From the NCBI GenBank assembly GCA_963737555.1, contig CAVTTB010000005.1, positions 1 through 64,000 on the forward strand: a stretch of 64,000 bases of DNA. Direction: 5' to 3'. The translations under genes and the position numbers were made by a program. The notes below the pieces were generated by a model. That model made no database searches and was not told where the DNA came from. It saw only the letters and a program-made list of their open reading frames with translations. The DNA is from JAHJQQ01 sp963737555. GTDB taxonomy: Bacteria > Pseudomonadota > Gammaproteobacteria > Thiohalobacterales > Thiohalobacteraceae. Below, piece after piece: positions 21,011 through 29,416 of this stretch. Each line of letters opens with the position of its first letter. Positions within the stretch are counted from its first letter, which is position 1.

Positions 21011-21234
21011 GAACCGTCAAGACACCAAGGCCATCAAGCAATATTAAAGCGAACCGCCAAGGCGCAAAGACGCCAAGAAAATCCATTTAAGGGTTTTTGG
21101 TTGGAAGACACAGCTACAGTAGAACATCCTAGCTGCAGGTGCGCAGCCCGAACACGGTTAGCGACTAAATCAATCTTGGCGTTCTTGGCGCCTTGGCGGT
21201 TCAAACATTTTTCTTGGCGTCTCTGGCGGTTCAA
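21011..21234. repeat. Inverted-repeat mini-element, copy 1
   Basis: The ends carry opposite copies of a GAACCGCCAAGGCGCCAAGA-like string: GAACCGTCAAGACACCAAGG and GAACCGCCAAGGCGCAAAGA at the left, TTGGCGCCTTGGCGGTTC and TTGGCGTCTCTGGCGGTTC at the right. The core differs from that of copies 2 and 3. The right end supplies the stop codon of waaA (21231-21233). There is no coding capacity. Confidence 0.85.
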
Positions 21235-22503
21235 CCTCTTCCCCCCAACGCCTCCGCCACCATCGCCAGCACCGCATCGCGCGCACCTTTATTCGCTTCG
21301 ACAACAGCGGCGCCGCGTTCACCGGCCATGATGCGCGCATCCGCATCGGCGAACCAATGCATGACGCTGTCGGCCAACATGCCACTGTCGCCGACTTCAC
21401 GCGCGGCACCCGCCTCCAACAACAACTGTGCGATCTGTTCGAAATTGAACATATGCGGCCCAAATAATACCGGGATGCGTTGCGCAGAGGCTTCGAGTGG
21501 ATTGTGACCACCATGCGCCACCAGACTACCGCCGATGAAGGCGAGATCGCAGGCGCCCAAGAACAACAACAACTCACCCATGCTGTCGCCGACGAACACG
21601 GCGGCGTCTGCCGGTGTCGCCCGCTGCTCACTGCGCTGCACCGTATTCCAACCCTGCTCGCGACATAAACTCGCGACGCGCGCGAAGCGCTCCGGGTGTC
21701 GCGGCACCAAGACCAGCAGCGCCTGCGGATAGCGTTCCCGCACGCGGCGATGTGCATCCAGAATCAATTCATCCTCGCCTTCATGGGTGCTCGCAGCGAC
21801 CCATACCTGACGCTGCATACCCCAATCGCGCCGCAATACCGCCGCCTGCTCGGTAAGGCTCGCCGGGATTTTCATATCGAACTTAATGCTGCCTGTGACC
21901 TGCACACGCTCGACTGGCGCACCCAGCTGCGATCAAGCGATCGGCATCGGCGCGACTCTGCGCGGCAATCCTGTGCAGACATCTCAAGGTCGACGCCGTG
22001 AGGGCGCGCACACGACCATAACCGGCGGCCGACCGCGCCGAGAGACGCGCATTAACCAACAACACCGGAATAGCGCGTCGTGCGCAGGCCTGATATAGAT
22101 TCGGCCAGATCTCCGTCTCCATAATCAACGCCAGTCGTGGACGCGCACGATTGATGAACCGCGCAACGGCATCCGGAAGATCGTAAGGCATATACACGTG
22201 CGCAACCCGCGACTCGAACAGACCGAGCACCTGCTCGGAACCGGTCGGCGTGGTCGTGGTCACCAACAGCGGGACGTTCGGATACTGCTTCAGCAAGGCG
22301 CGCAACAACGGCACGGCCGCCTGCACTTCACCGACCGATACCGCATGCACCCAGATCGGCTGTTCACCGACACAGATGGGGATGAAGCCGAAGCGTTCGC
22401 CCCAGCGCTGCCAGTAACCCGGTGCGCGCAGGCCGCGCCACGCCAGGCGCGCGAGCACGAATGGTGTCAACAGATAGAGGACGAAGGTGTAAAGACTGCG
22501 CAC
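21231..22503 (-). CDS. waaA: 3-deoxy-D-manno-octulosonic acid (Kdo) transferase, one frameshift
   Basis: About 424 residues from GTG 22503. The N-terminal half has IWVHAVSVGEVQAAVPLLRAL, TTTTPTGSEQ and METEIWPNL; the C-terminal half has GSIKFD, VAASTHEGEDELILDAH and the sugar-nucleotide region GGSLVAHGGHNPLE. One frame change near 21890 splits the two halves. WaaA adds Kdo to lipid IVA at the inner membrane and is essential for LPS. It lies 6 bp downstream of hldD, so the two are cotranscribed. The stop codon comes from the adjoining mini-element. Confidence 0.93.
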
Positions 22504-22509
22504 GTCCGT

Positions 22510-23469
22510 TTAAATGTCTTCGCCGTTGTCGTTGAGAGATTCGAGGTACAACTCAACACCCTGCTCAACCGTCTTGAATGGCTTGTCGTAGCCCGCCGCA
22601 CGCAAGGCGGAGATATCGGCCTCGGTGAAACTCTGATAACGACCGCGCAGATGATCGGGGAAGGGAACATAGTCGAGTTCACCACGACCGTGCCAGGCGA
22701 TGACTGCATGCGCAATATCGTTGAACGGCTGACTGCGGCCGGTGCCGACATTGAAGATGCCGGATTTATCCGGGTGATCGAGGAACCACAGATTCACGTC
22801 CACGGCGTCGCCGACATAAATAAAATCGCGACGCTGTTCGCCATTGCCGTAGCCGTCGCAACCCTCGAACAACTTGACCTTGCCGGTATCCTGAATCTGA
22901 TTGTTCAGATGGAACGCCACGCTGGCCATGCTGCCCTTGTGCTGCTCACGCGGCCCATAGACATTGAAATAGCGGAAGCCGACGATCTGACTCTGCGCCG
23001 TGGGCAGAATACGCCGCACATACTGATCGAACAGAAACTTCGAATAGCCGTAGACGTTCAACGGCTCTTCATGCTCGCGGATTTCCTTGAACACGCGTCC
23101 GGCACCGTAGACCGAGGCAGACGAGGCATAGATGTAGGCAGCCTTGCGCGCCAAACACCACTGCAGCAGCGCCTTCGAGTAATCGTAGTTGTTGCGCATC
23201 ATGTAGCGCCCGTCCCACTCGGTGGTGGAAGAACACGCGCCTTCGTGGAACACCGCTGTCACACCGCCACCGAAGTCATCGCCCGCTTGAATCCGTGCAA
23301 TGAAATCTTCTTTGTCTAGGTAATCGGCGATCTCACAGTCGGCGAGGTTCTTGAATTTCACGCCGCTGCTGAGGTTGTCGACAACGATGATGTCGCTGCG
23401 CCCGCGCGCGTTCAGCGCCTTGACGATGTTCGAACCGATGAAGCCGGCCCCGCCGGTGACTATGATCAT
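22510..23469 (-). CDS. hldD: ADP-L-glycero-D-manno-heptose 6-epimerase
   Basis: 319 residues, full length. The NAD(P)-binding motif VTGGAGFIGSNIVKAL, the YASSASVYG segment and the catalytic tyrosine/lysine pair in YGYSKFLFDQYV are present. It makes the L,D-heptose donor used for the LPS inner core. It is encoded between hldE and waaA on the same strand, with a mini-element in the hldE-hldD gap. Confidence 0.95.
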   Translation of the reverse strand: MIIVTGGAGFIGSNIVKALNARGRSDIIVVDNLSSGVKFKNLADCEIADYLDKEDFIARIQAGDDFGGGVTAVFHEGACSSTTEWDGRYMMRNNYDYSKALLQWCLARKAAYIYASSASVYGAGRVFKEIREHEEPLNVYGYSKFLFDQYVRRILPTAQSQIVGFRYFNVYGPREQHKGSMASVAFHLNNQIQDTGKVKLFEGCDGYGNGEQRRDFIYVGDAVDVNLWFLDHPDKSGIFNVGTGRSQPFNDIAHAVIAWHGRGELDYVPFPDHLRGRYQSFTEADISALRAAGYDKPFKTVEQGVELYLESLNDNGEDI

Positions 23470-23493
23470 TTTGACCTCGTATTACGATGCTTT

Positions 23494-23715
23494 GAACCGC
23501 CAAGACACCAAGAAAAACCTGTTTGAACCGCCAAGGCGCCAAGACGCCAAGAAAAGATTGTTTATTGTGGTCGGCATGTTGGAGCTGCGAACATATGGCT
23601 GAGATGTTCGCAGCACCAACGAGTCCAACGAAAACCTAAACAGATTTTCTTGGCGTCTTGGCGCCTTGGCGGTTCAAAAATTCCTTTCTTGGCACCCTTA
23701 GCGCTTGGCGGTTCA
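23494..23715. repeat. Inverted-repeat mini-element, copy 2
   Basis: Termini are GAACCGCCAAGACACCAAGA and a second GAACCGCCAAGGCGCCAAGA copy on the left, with complementary TTGGCGTCTTGGCGCCTTGG and CGCTTGGCGGTTC on the right. The central ~100 bp (from GATTGTTTATTGTGGTCGGC to GAGTCCAACGAAAACC) is shared almost base for base with copy 3. It fills the hldE-hldD intergenic space and has no coding capacity. Confidence 0.88.
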
Positions 23716-23723
23716 CAATAATG

Positions 23724-25158
23724 TCAACGTTCGTCCTGCTGACGGATAGCTTCGATGATGCGCGTGGTCGATACACCATCTTCGAATCCGAGCACTTTGA
23801 CTTCACCGCCCGCGGCCTTCACGCAATCGATGCCCGGCGATCTGTTCCGGCGTGTAGTCGCCGCCCTTCACCAGCGTATGCGGCTTCACGGCGCAGATAA
23901 TGCGTTCGGGTGTGTCTTCGGAAAATGGCACCACCCAGTCGACGCTTTCCAGTGCGGCCAGCACGATCATGCGCCGGTCGATCGAATTGATGGGGCGGCC
24001 CTCGCCCTTGAGTTGGCGCACCGAATCATCGTCGTTCACCGCGACGATCAGCCGATCGCCCAGACGGCGCGCCTCGGCGAGATAACCGACATGTCCGGCG
24101 TGCAGGATATCGAAGCAGCCGTTGGTCATGACGATGCGTTCGCCCTGCGCGCGCGCCTCATCGACCGCGATGAGCAATTGCTCCTGACTCAATACGCCAT
24201 AACCGGCCTCGCGGCGTCCGGCGAGGGCGCGACGGATCTCGGGGACCGAAGCCGTCGCGGTGCCGAGCTTGGCGACGACGATGCCCGCCGCGATATTCGC
24301 CAGCGCGGTCGCTTCCGCCAGACCTTCGCCCGCGGCGAGCGCGGCGGCGAGCACGGCAATCACCGTGTCGCCGGCACCGGTGACATCGAATACCTCGCGC
24401 GACTGTGCCGGCAGATGCAATTCCGGCTGATCGGCGCGCAGCAAGGTCATGCCGTGTTCGCCGCGCGTCACCAACAGCGCACCGAGATCATGTTGGCGTA
24501 TCAGCTCCAGCCCCTTCTCGATCAACTCGGCCTCGCTGCGGCAGGGACCGACCACCGCCTCGAATTCATTCAGGTTCGGCGTGATCAGACTGGCGCCTGC
24601 ATAGACACTGAAATCGTTGCGCTTGGGATCGACCAGCACCGGCTTGCCGGCGGCACGCGCGGCGTCGATCAGCGCGCGCAGCGACTTGAGCGTGCCCTTG
24701 CCGTAATCGGAAATCACCACCGCGCCGCAGTCGGCCAGCGCTGCTTGATAGGTCTGCAAGAGCGCGGCGGTATCGAAGTCCTCGAAGCCGTCCTCGAAGT
24801 CCAGGCGGATAAGTTGCTGATGGCGGCTGATGACACGCAGCTTGGTGATGGTCGGGATACCGGCCAGGCGTTGAAAGCGGCATTGCACACCGGCGGATTC
24901 AAGGCTGCGGGTCAGGCTGTCGGCGGCCTCGTCGTCACCGGTCAGACCGACCACGGTGCTGCGGGCCTGCAGCGCGGCGATATTGAGCGCGACGTTGCCG
25001 GCGCCACCGGGACGCTCTTCGTTCTGCCGCACATGCACCACCGGCACCGGCGCCTCGGGCGAGATGCGCGAGGTCGCGCCATGCCAGTAGCGGTCGAGCA
25101 TCACATCGCCGACCACCAGGACATGGGCCTTCTCGAAGGCGGGTATCTGTAGTTTCAT
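23724..25158 (-). CDS. hldE: Bifunctional heptose-7-phosphate kinase / heptose-1-phosphate adenylyltransferase, frameshifted near the end
   Basis: About 477 residues from ATG 25158. The N-terminal PfkB-type kinase has VVGDVMLDRYWHG, RPGGAGNVALN and VTGAGDTVIAVLAAAL. The C-terminal nucleotidyltransferase begins at MTNGCFDILHAGHVGYL. A frame change near 23835 follows KGGDYTPEQIAG; the shifted frame continues to a normal end (IEAIRQQDER) at 23724. The enzyme supplies ADP-heptose for LPS. Two mini-elements flank the gene. Confidence 0.93.
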
Positions 25159-25250
25159 GCGGCGCGCAACCTCGGGGAAATCCGGGGCAAATCATACCAT
25201 GGCCCCTCGACCTTAAAGCACCGCGGGGATTACCAAAACGGCAATTTCGG

Positions 25251-25477
25251 GAACCGCCAAGACGCTGAGGCCGCCAAGAAAATCCGGGCGAACCGCCAAG
25301 ACGCCAAGAAAAGATTGTTTATTGTGGTCGGCATAGTTGGAGCTGCGAACCTATGGCTGATATGTTCCGCAGCAACAGCAAGTCCAACGAAAACCCTTAA
25401 CAAGATTTTCTTGGCGTCTTGGCGCCTTGGCGGTTCAAAAATTCCTTTCTTGGCGACCTTAGCGTCTTGGCGGTTCC
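25251..25477. repeat. Inverted-repeat mini-element, copy 3
   Basis: Same organisation as copy 2: two GAACCGCCAAGACGC-type strings at the left, two inverted TTGGCG...TTGGCGGTTC strings at the right, and a nearly identical core (ATTGTTTATTGTGGTCGGCA, AGTCCAACGAAAACCC). It lies between the divergent hldE and LpxL-like genes, so it sits in or near both promoters. Confidence 0.88.
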
Positions 25478-25550
25478 AAGCACCGATGGCAAGTCTGGGA
25501 GCGCGGCGCCGCACCGGCTACACTGTGCAGCCGAACCCGGAACCCCACCC

Positions 25551-26480
25551 GTGAACGACACCGCCACCTCCCAAGCCTCGCTGTGGTCGCCCCGTTACTG
25601 GCCGGTGCATATCGGCATGGTCTTGGGCTGGCTGGTCGCGCAGTTGCCCTTCCGCATACAGATGGCATTGGGACGGGCCTTGGGTACGCTGGCGTATTAC
25701 CTGATGCCGGGCCGGCGCCGCATCGCCCGCACCAATCTCGGCCTGTGTTTTCCCGAACTCGACAGCGACGCACGCCGCGAACTATTGCGCGAGCATTTCC
25801 GCTCACTGGGCCTGGGCGTGATCGAAACCGCGATGAGCTGGTGGACACCCGCCGCACAGCTGCACGACCTGGCACAGCTCGAAGGACTCGAACACTTGCG
25901 CGCCGCTTTAGCCGCAGGCCACGGCGTGATCCTGTTGTCGGCGCATTTCACCACCCTGGAAATCGGTGGCCGGCTGTTGTCGCTGCAGACACCGTTTCAT
26001 GTGCTGTATCGCCGCCACAAGAACGCCGCCTTCGAGGCCGTCATGCAACGCGCGCGCGCGCGGCATTTCGAGAAGGCCATCTCGCGCGACGACATGCGCG
26101 GCATGCTGAAAAGCCTGAAGGCCAACATGCCGGTGTGGTACGCGCCCGATCAGAACTACGGCGCCGAACACAGCATCTTCGTGTCGTTCTTCGGCATCCC
26201 TGCCTCGACCATCACCGCCACCGCGCGGCTGGCACGCATCAGCGGCGCGCGGGTCGTGCCGTTCTTTCAGGAACGTCTGCCGGGTGCGGGCGGTTATCGT
26301 CTGAAATTGTATCCGGCGCTGGAGAATTTTCCGACCGACGATGAGGCCGCCGACACCCAGCGCATCAATGATTTGATCGAAGCCGAGATCCGCAAAATCC
26401 CGGCGCAATATCTGTGGGCACATCGGCGTTTCAAGACGCGACCACCGGGTGCAGCACCGGTCTACAAGGGGCGTCTGTGA
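25551..26480 (+). CDS. Lipid A biosynthesis acyltransferase (LpxL/HtrB-like)
   Basis: About 309 residues from GTG 25551. The acyltransferase HxxxxE motif is in LLSAHFTTLEIGGR, with supporting blocks ARTNLGLCFPELD, RGMLKSLKANMPVWYAPDQNYG and a C-terminal YLWAHRRFKTRP. An N-terminal hydrophobic segment anchors it to the inner membrane. It adds a secondary acyl chain to Kdo-lipid A; which chain (LpxL, LpxM or LpxP type) cannot be told. The following GT9 gene overlaps its stop codon (GTGA). Confidence 0.9.
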   Translation: MNDTATSQASLWSPRYWPVHIGMVLGWLVAQLPFRIQMALGRALGTLAYYLMPGRRRIARTNLGLCFPELDSDARRELLREHFRSLGLGVIETAMSWWTPAAQLHDLAQLEGLEHLRAALAAGHGVILLSAHFTTLEIGGRLLSLQTPFHVLYRRHKNAAFEAVMQRARARHFEKAISRDDMRGMLKSLKANMPVWYAPDQNYGAEHSIFVSFFGIPASTITATARLARISGARVVPFFQERLPGAGGYRLKLYPALENFPTDDEAADTQRINDLIEAEIRKIPAQYLWAHRRFKTRPPGAAPVYKGRL

Positions 26481-27380
26481 ACAGCACAACAGCGCCACAT
26501 TCTGCTGATCACACTCAGCAACATTGGTGACGCGGTGATGACCACGCCGGTGCTGGAGGCCTTGCATCGACGCTACCCTGAGGCGTCAATCGATCTGGTC
26601 GCCGACCGCCGCTCCAGTGAAGTCTTCACCCACTGCCCGTATCGCGGCCGCATCCTCTTCAAAGAAAAACGCGCCGGCTGGCGTGGCACGCTGCAACTGG
26701 TGCGGACGCTGCGACACACGCGTTACGATTTGATCGTGGATTTGCGCACCGATGGCCTGTCCTACTTATTGCGCGCGCGCCGACGCTTGACCAAGCGCCA
26801 CCGCCACGCGCGTGGGCCGCATGCCGTCGAACAGCACATGGGCGTGATCGCCGCACTCGGCATTGCGGACATTCCACCGACGCACATCTGGCTGACGCCG
26901 CCGCTTGAACGCGCCGCCGAACAACGCTTGAAAACACTGCCCGGCACACGCTGGCTGGCACTCGGCCCCGGCGCCAACTGGGAACCGAAGATCTGGCCGG
27001 CGGAACGGTTTAAAGAATTGATCGTGCAATTGGCTGATAATTTCGACGGCATCATCCTGCTCGGCGGACCCGGCGATGCCGAGCGCTGCTCGCTTGTCGC
27101 GCAGAATTGTCCATTGCCCGCCGTGAACCTCGCCGGCGAAACCGGATTACTCGAAGCCACCGCCGTGCTCGCCCGCGCAACCGTATTCGTCGGCAACGAT
27201 TCCGGCCTCGGCCATCTCGCCAGCGCCGTCGGCACACCGACACTCACCCTGTTCGGCCCGGGACAACCGGAACGTTATCGACCCTGGGGCGAAAACGCAC
27301 GTTGGCTGACGAGTCCGGAGAATGATTTGAATCGGCTGAGGGCGGAGGATGTGGCGGAAGGTGTGAAAAAAATATTGTAG
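26477..27380 (+). CDS. GT9-family LPS heptosyltransferase, frameshifted at the start
   Basis: About 300 residues. The likely start is GTG 26477, overlapping the stop of the acyltransferase gene; a one-base change at 26480-26493 puts the first codons out of frame with RHILLITLSNIGDAVMTTP, the standard GT9 N-terminus. Later motifs are LGPGANWEPKIWPAERFKEL and FVGNDSGLGHLASAVGTPTL, the nucleotide-sugar-binding part. It adds ADP-heptose to the LPS inner core at the cytoplasmic membrane face. WaaC, WaaF or WaaQ types cannot be separated from sequence alone. Confidence 0.85.
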
Positions 27381-27762
27381 CCCGGGTTTCGTATCCACTC
27401 GACCCAGATCACGATTACTTAGGCATCACTCTGTATTCATGAACGACAAGCTTCGACTCCAAGACATCCTGTTCCGAGACTGTACATCCTATGCAATTTG
27501 TAAGAATCAACTTACAACGAGCTTGGAGTAATGAGTGTGCGGTTGAGAACAACGGGTATAGGGAGCACAATCATTTCTGCTAGCTGAGCCTCACCGACCC
27601 CAGAGACAGGGCTGTCGTCGGCAACCAAGAACGGAAAGTCCGTTAGGGACAGAAGCGGGTTTGTAGTGTCACCTCTCTATCTCTGACTCCAACACCAATC
27701 AAGACAATAATCTGCCAACACAAGGTTGAGAGTAATATTTAGTACCCACAAGGAGAAATAAC
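27381..27762 (+). promoter_or_regulatory. Long leader region upstream of the PEP-CTERM gene
   Basis: No gene is seen in this 382-bp stretch. It contains a 5-bp stem with a 5-base loop (AACGG at 27630-27634 with CCGTT at 27640-27644) inside a segment with scattered similarity to the c-di-GMP riboswitch core (GGCAACC, GGAAAG, GGGACAGAAGC). The usual tetraloop-receptor spacing is not clear, so I do not call a riboswitch. AGGAGAAA precedes the ATG at 27763. Confidence 0.35.
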
Positions 27763-28492
27763 ATGAAAACAACTACACTTCGCGTTTCACTTGCGCTCAT
27801 CTTGGGCGCCTGGACGATGACTACTCAAGCCGCAGCCCTGAATACCGGGAATCAGCTGACTATAGATTCAGGCATATACAGCTACGATTCAATCGGTAAT
27901 CCTAATAACGTGACCGGGGGCTCCTGGTTTGCTTGCGATTGCAATAATAACAGCAACATTTCGGGCATTGAAAAGACTCGCTCTGCACCAAGGCACGGAA
28001 GGCTTCATCATAGGTGTCATTCAAGGCACGGGCACACCCACGCATAGCGGGGCACCCTATGCTACCGACTGGAACAGAATCACCGCACCCTATTCGTTTT
28101 ATTCAAACACTGCACAGGAATACACCACCTCACCAATTACCGGCAGCACCGAAAGCGGACTTGATTTCAGCGGCTTCAATTGGCCGTGGAATGGCGTTGA
28201 AGACATCGATTTTGGAACTGGCGCCTGGGGCGCAGGTTTCAACGACGGCATTGCCAATTTTACGTGGGACGGCATCTATGGTCACAGTTACACCTTGGAC
28301 TATCATTTGACCGTACCGGCTGGTGACCCTTCTGGTATAGGTGGCGTACAGTTTGCGTATCATTTCGAGGGCACTGTGTTCGAAGGCACCGTGCCAGCCG
28401 TTCCGCTGCCTGCAGCCACCTGGTTGCTAGGGTCTGGTTTGCTAGGATTGATTGGCGTTGCGAATCGCCAGAAATCCAAACACCCGGCTTAA
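27763..28492 (+). CDS. PEP-CTERM sorting-signal protein, one frameshift
   Basis: About 240 residues. The signal peptide (MKTTTLRVSLALILGAWTMT) is followed by a secreted domain rich in Gly, Thr, Asn and Trp, and a C-terminal exosortase signal VPLPAATWLLGSGLLGLIG followed by basic residues. That tripartite tail (motif, membrane span, positive end) is the substrate signature of exosortase A systems. A frame change near 27975 splits the N-terminal quarter. The protein would be exported, cleaved at the PEP-CTERM motif by XrtA and released or anchored in the exopolysaccharide. The processing genes lie about 22-34 kb away in this window. Confidence 0.85.
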
Positions 28493-28570
28493 GTTTGAAG
28501 GCATGCTTGCGAGGCCCGTCGCGACCCCTGGCGTGATGGGCCTCGAACTCGAACTATCGAGATTTTATTT

Positions 28571-29347
28571 ATGATCACAGACGAAGATGTCAGACATTTA
28601 TTTCAAGCTAAATTGGCTAAACAAGGCAAGTATGGGGGCGACCCCAACTCACTCCAGATATTCAGGGGAAAATCATCACTTCTCTGGAAAGACCAACATC
28701 CCGCAGGATGTTTTCGTCACTTTACGATATTTAATAATTTCGGCGTGATCCCTGAATATTGCTTTGATTGTTGCAAAGTTTTAATCGAGCCTCGTACTGT
28801 CGTAGAATTATTCAAACTCTTGATGGTTTTTGAGAGGCTTGAGCTTTCTAACGATAATACTCGAAAATGCATATGTGAGAGCAGAGACTTTTGTTCTGGA
28901 GCATACAAAGGTTTTATCTATTGCAGGGGTGTCGAGGAGGCAAACGAAATTTGTGGCATTGTGCGTAAAATGGTTTCAAATGAAATTTCGCCTGATGTCC
29001 CCGTCACTTTGAAGCGGGGCTGCTCAGAATTCGAGCGATCATACCCAGGATATGATCGAATAGATTCAGGCGCTGTAATGATGTCATACAACAAAGACTG
29101 GAAAATTCATGAGGATTTCGTCGATCAAAATGCCGTATTTAGTTCTCCTGATGTTAATGTCGGTGTTAATGCGCCTTATAGCCTATCGGAGGTTTTCGCG
29201 ACGCATTATTGGCTAAGCTATGCGGCCACAATAGGCGACATGAGTTACCTTGTCGGTTACTGGCTGCGCCGTTCCTTCGATTCCTCAACTAAGGCGCCCG
29301 CCATTTGCAACCTCAATCACACATGCATGATGCCATGCATTACTTGA
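28571..29347 (+). CDS. Unknown cysteine-rich protein
   Basis: 258 residues starting at ATG 28571. I do not recognise the family. It has clusters of cysteines (EYCFDCCKV, RKCICESRDFC, YCRGV, RGCSEF) and a central EPRTVVELFKLLMVFERLEL helix. It has no signal peptide and no membrane segment. The last 30 residues look less protein-like and may follow a frame change. Base composition is visibly more AT-rich than the neighbours, suggesting acquisition by transfer. It lies between the PEP-CTERM gene and the convergent TPR/O-GlcNAc-transferase-like gene, so a role around protein glycosylation is possible but unproven. Confidence 0.6.
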   Translation: MITDEDVRHLFQAKLAKQGKYGGDPNSLQIFRGKSSLLWKDQHPAGCFRHFTIFNNFGVIPEYCFDCCKVLIEPRTVVELFKLLMVFERLELSNDNTRKCICESRDFCSGAYKGFIYCRGVEEANEICGIVRKMVSNEISPDVPVTLKRGCSEFERSYPGYDRIDSGAVMMSYNKDWKIHEDFVDQNAVFSSPDVNVGVNAPYSLSEVFATHYWLSYAATIGDMSYLVGYWLRRSFDSSTKAPAICNLNHTCMMPCIT

Positions 29348-29416
29348 AACGCCCCCTCTCGCTACACACAAGCATTTAATTAGCTCGCGACGCCAATTCT
29401 CGACAAGTGACTATAC

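Noticed and set aside
23755..25152. A 465-residue plus-strand frame opposite hldE
   Set aside because: It is a shadow of hldE, which has all kinase and transferase motifs on the minus strand.
27598..27680. A confident c-di-GMP riboswitch call
   Set aside because: Core strings are only partly matched and the P2/P3 helices and tetraloop receptor are not clear; it is kept only as a low-interest observation.
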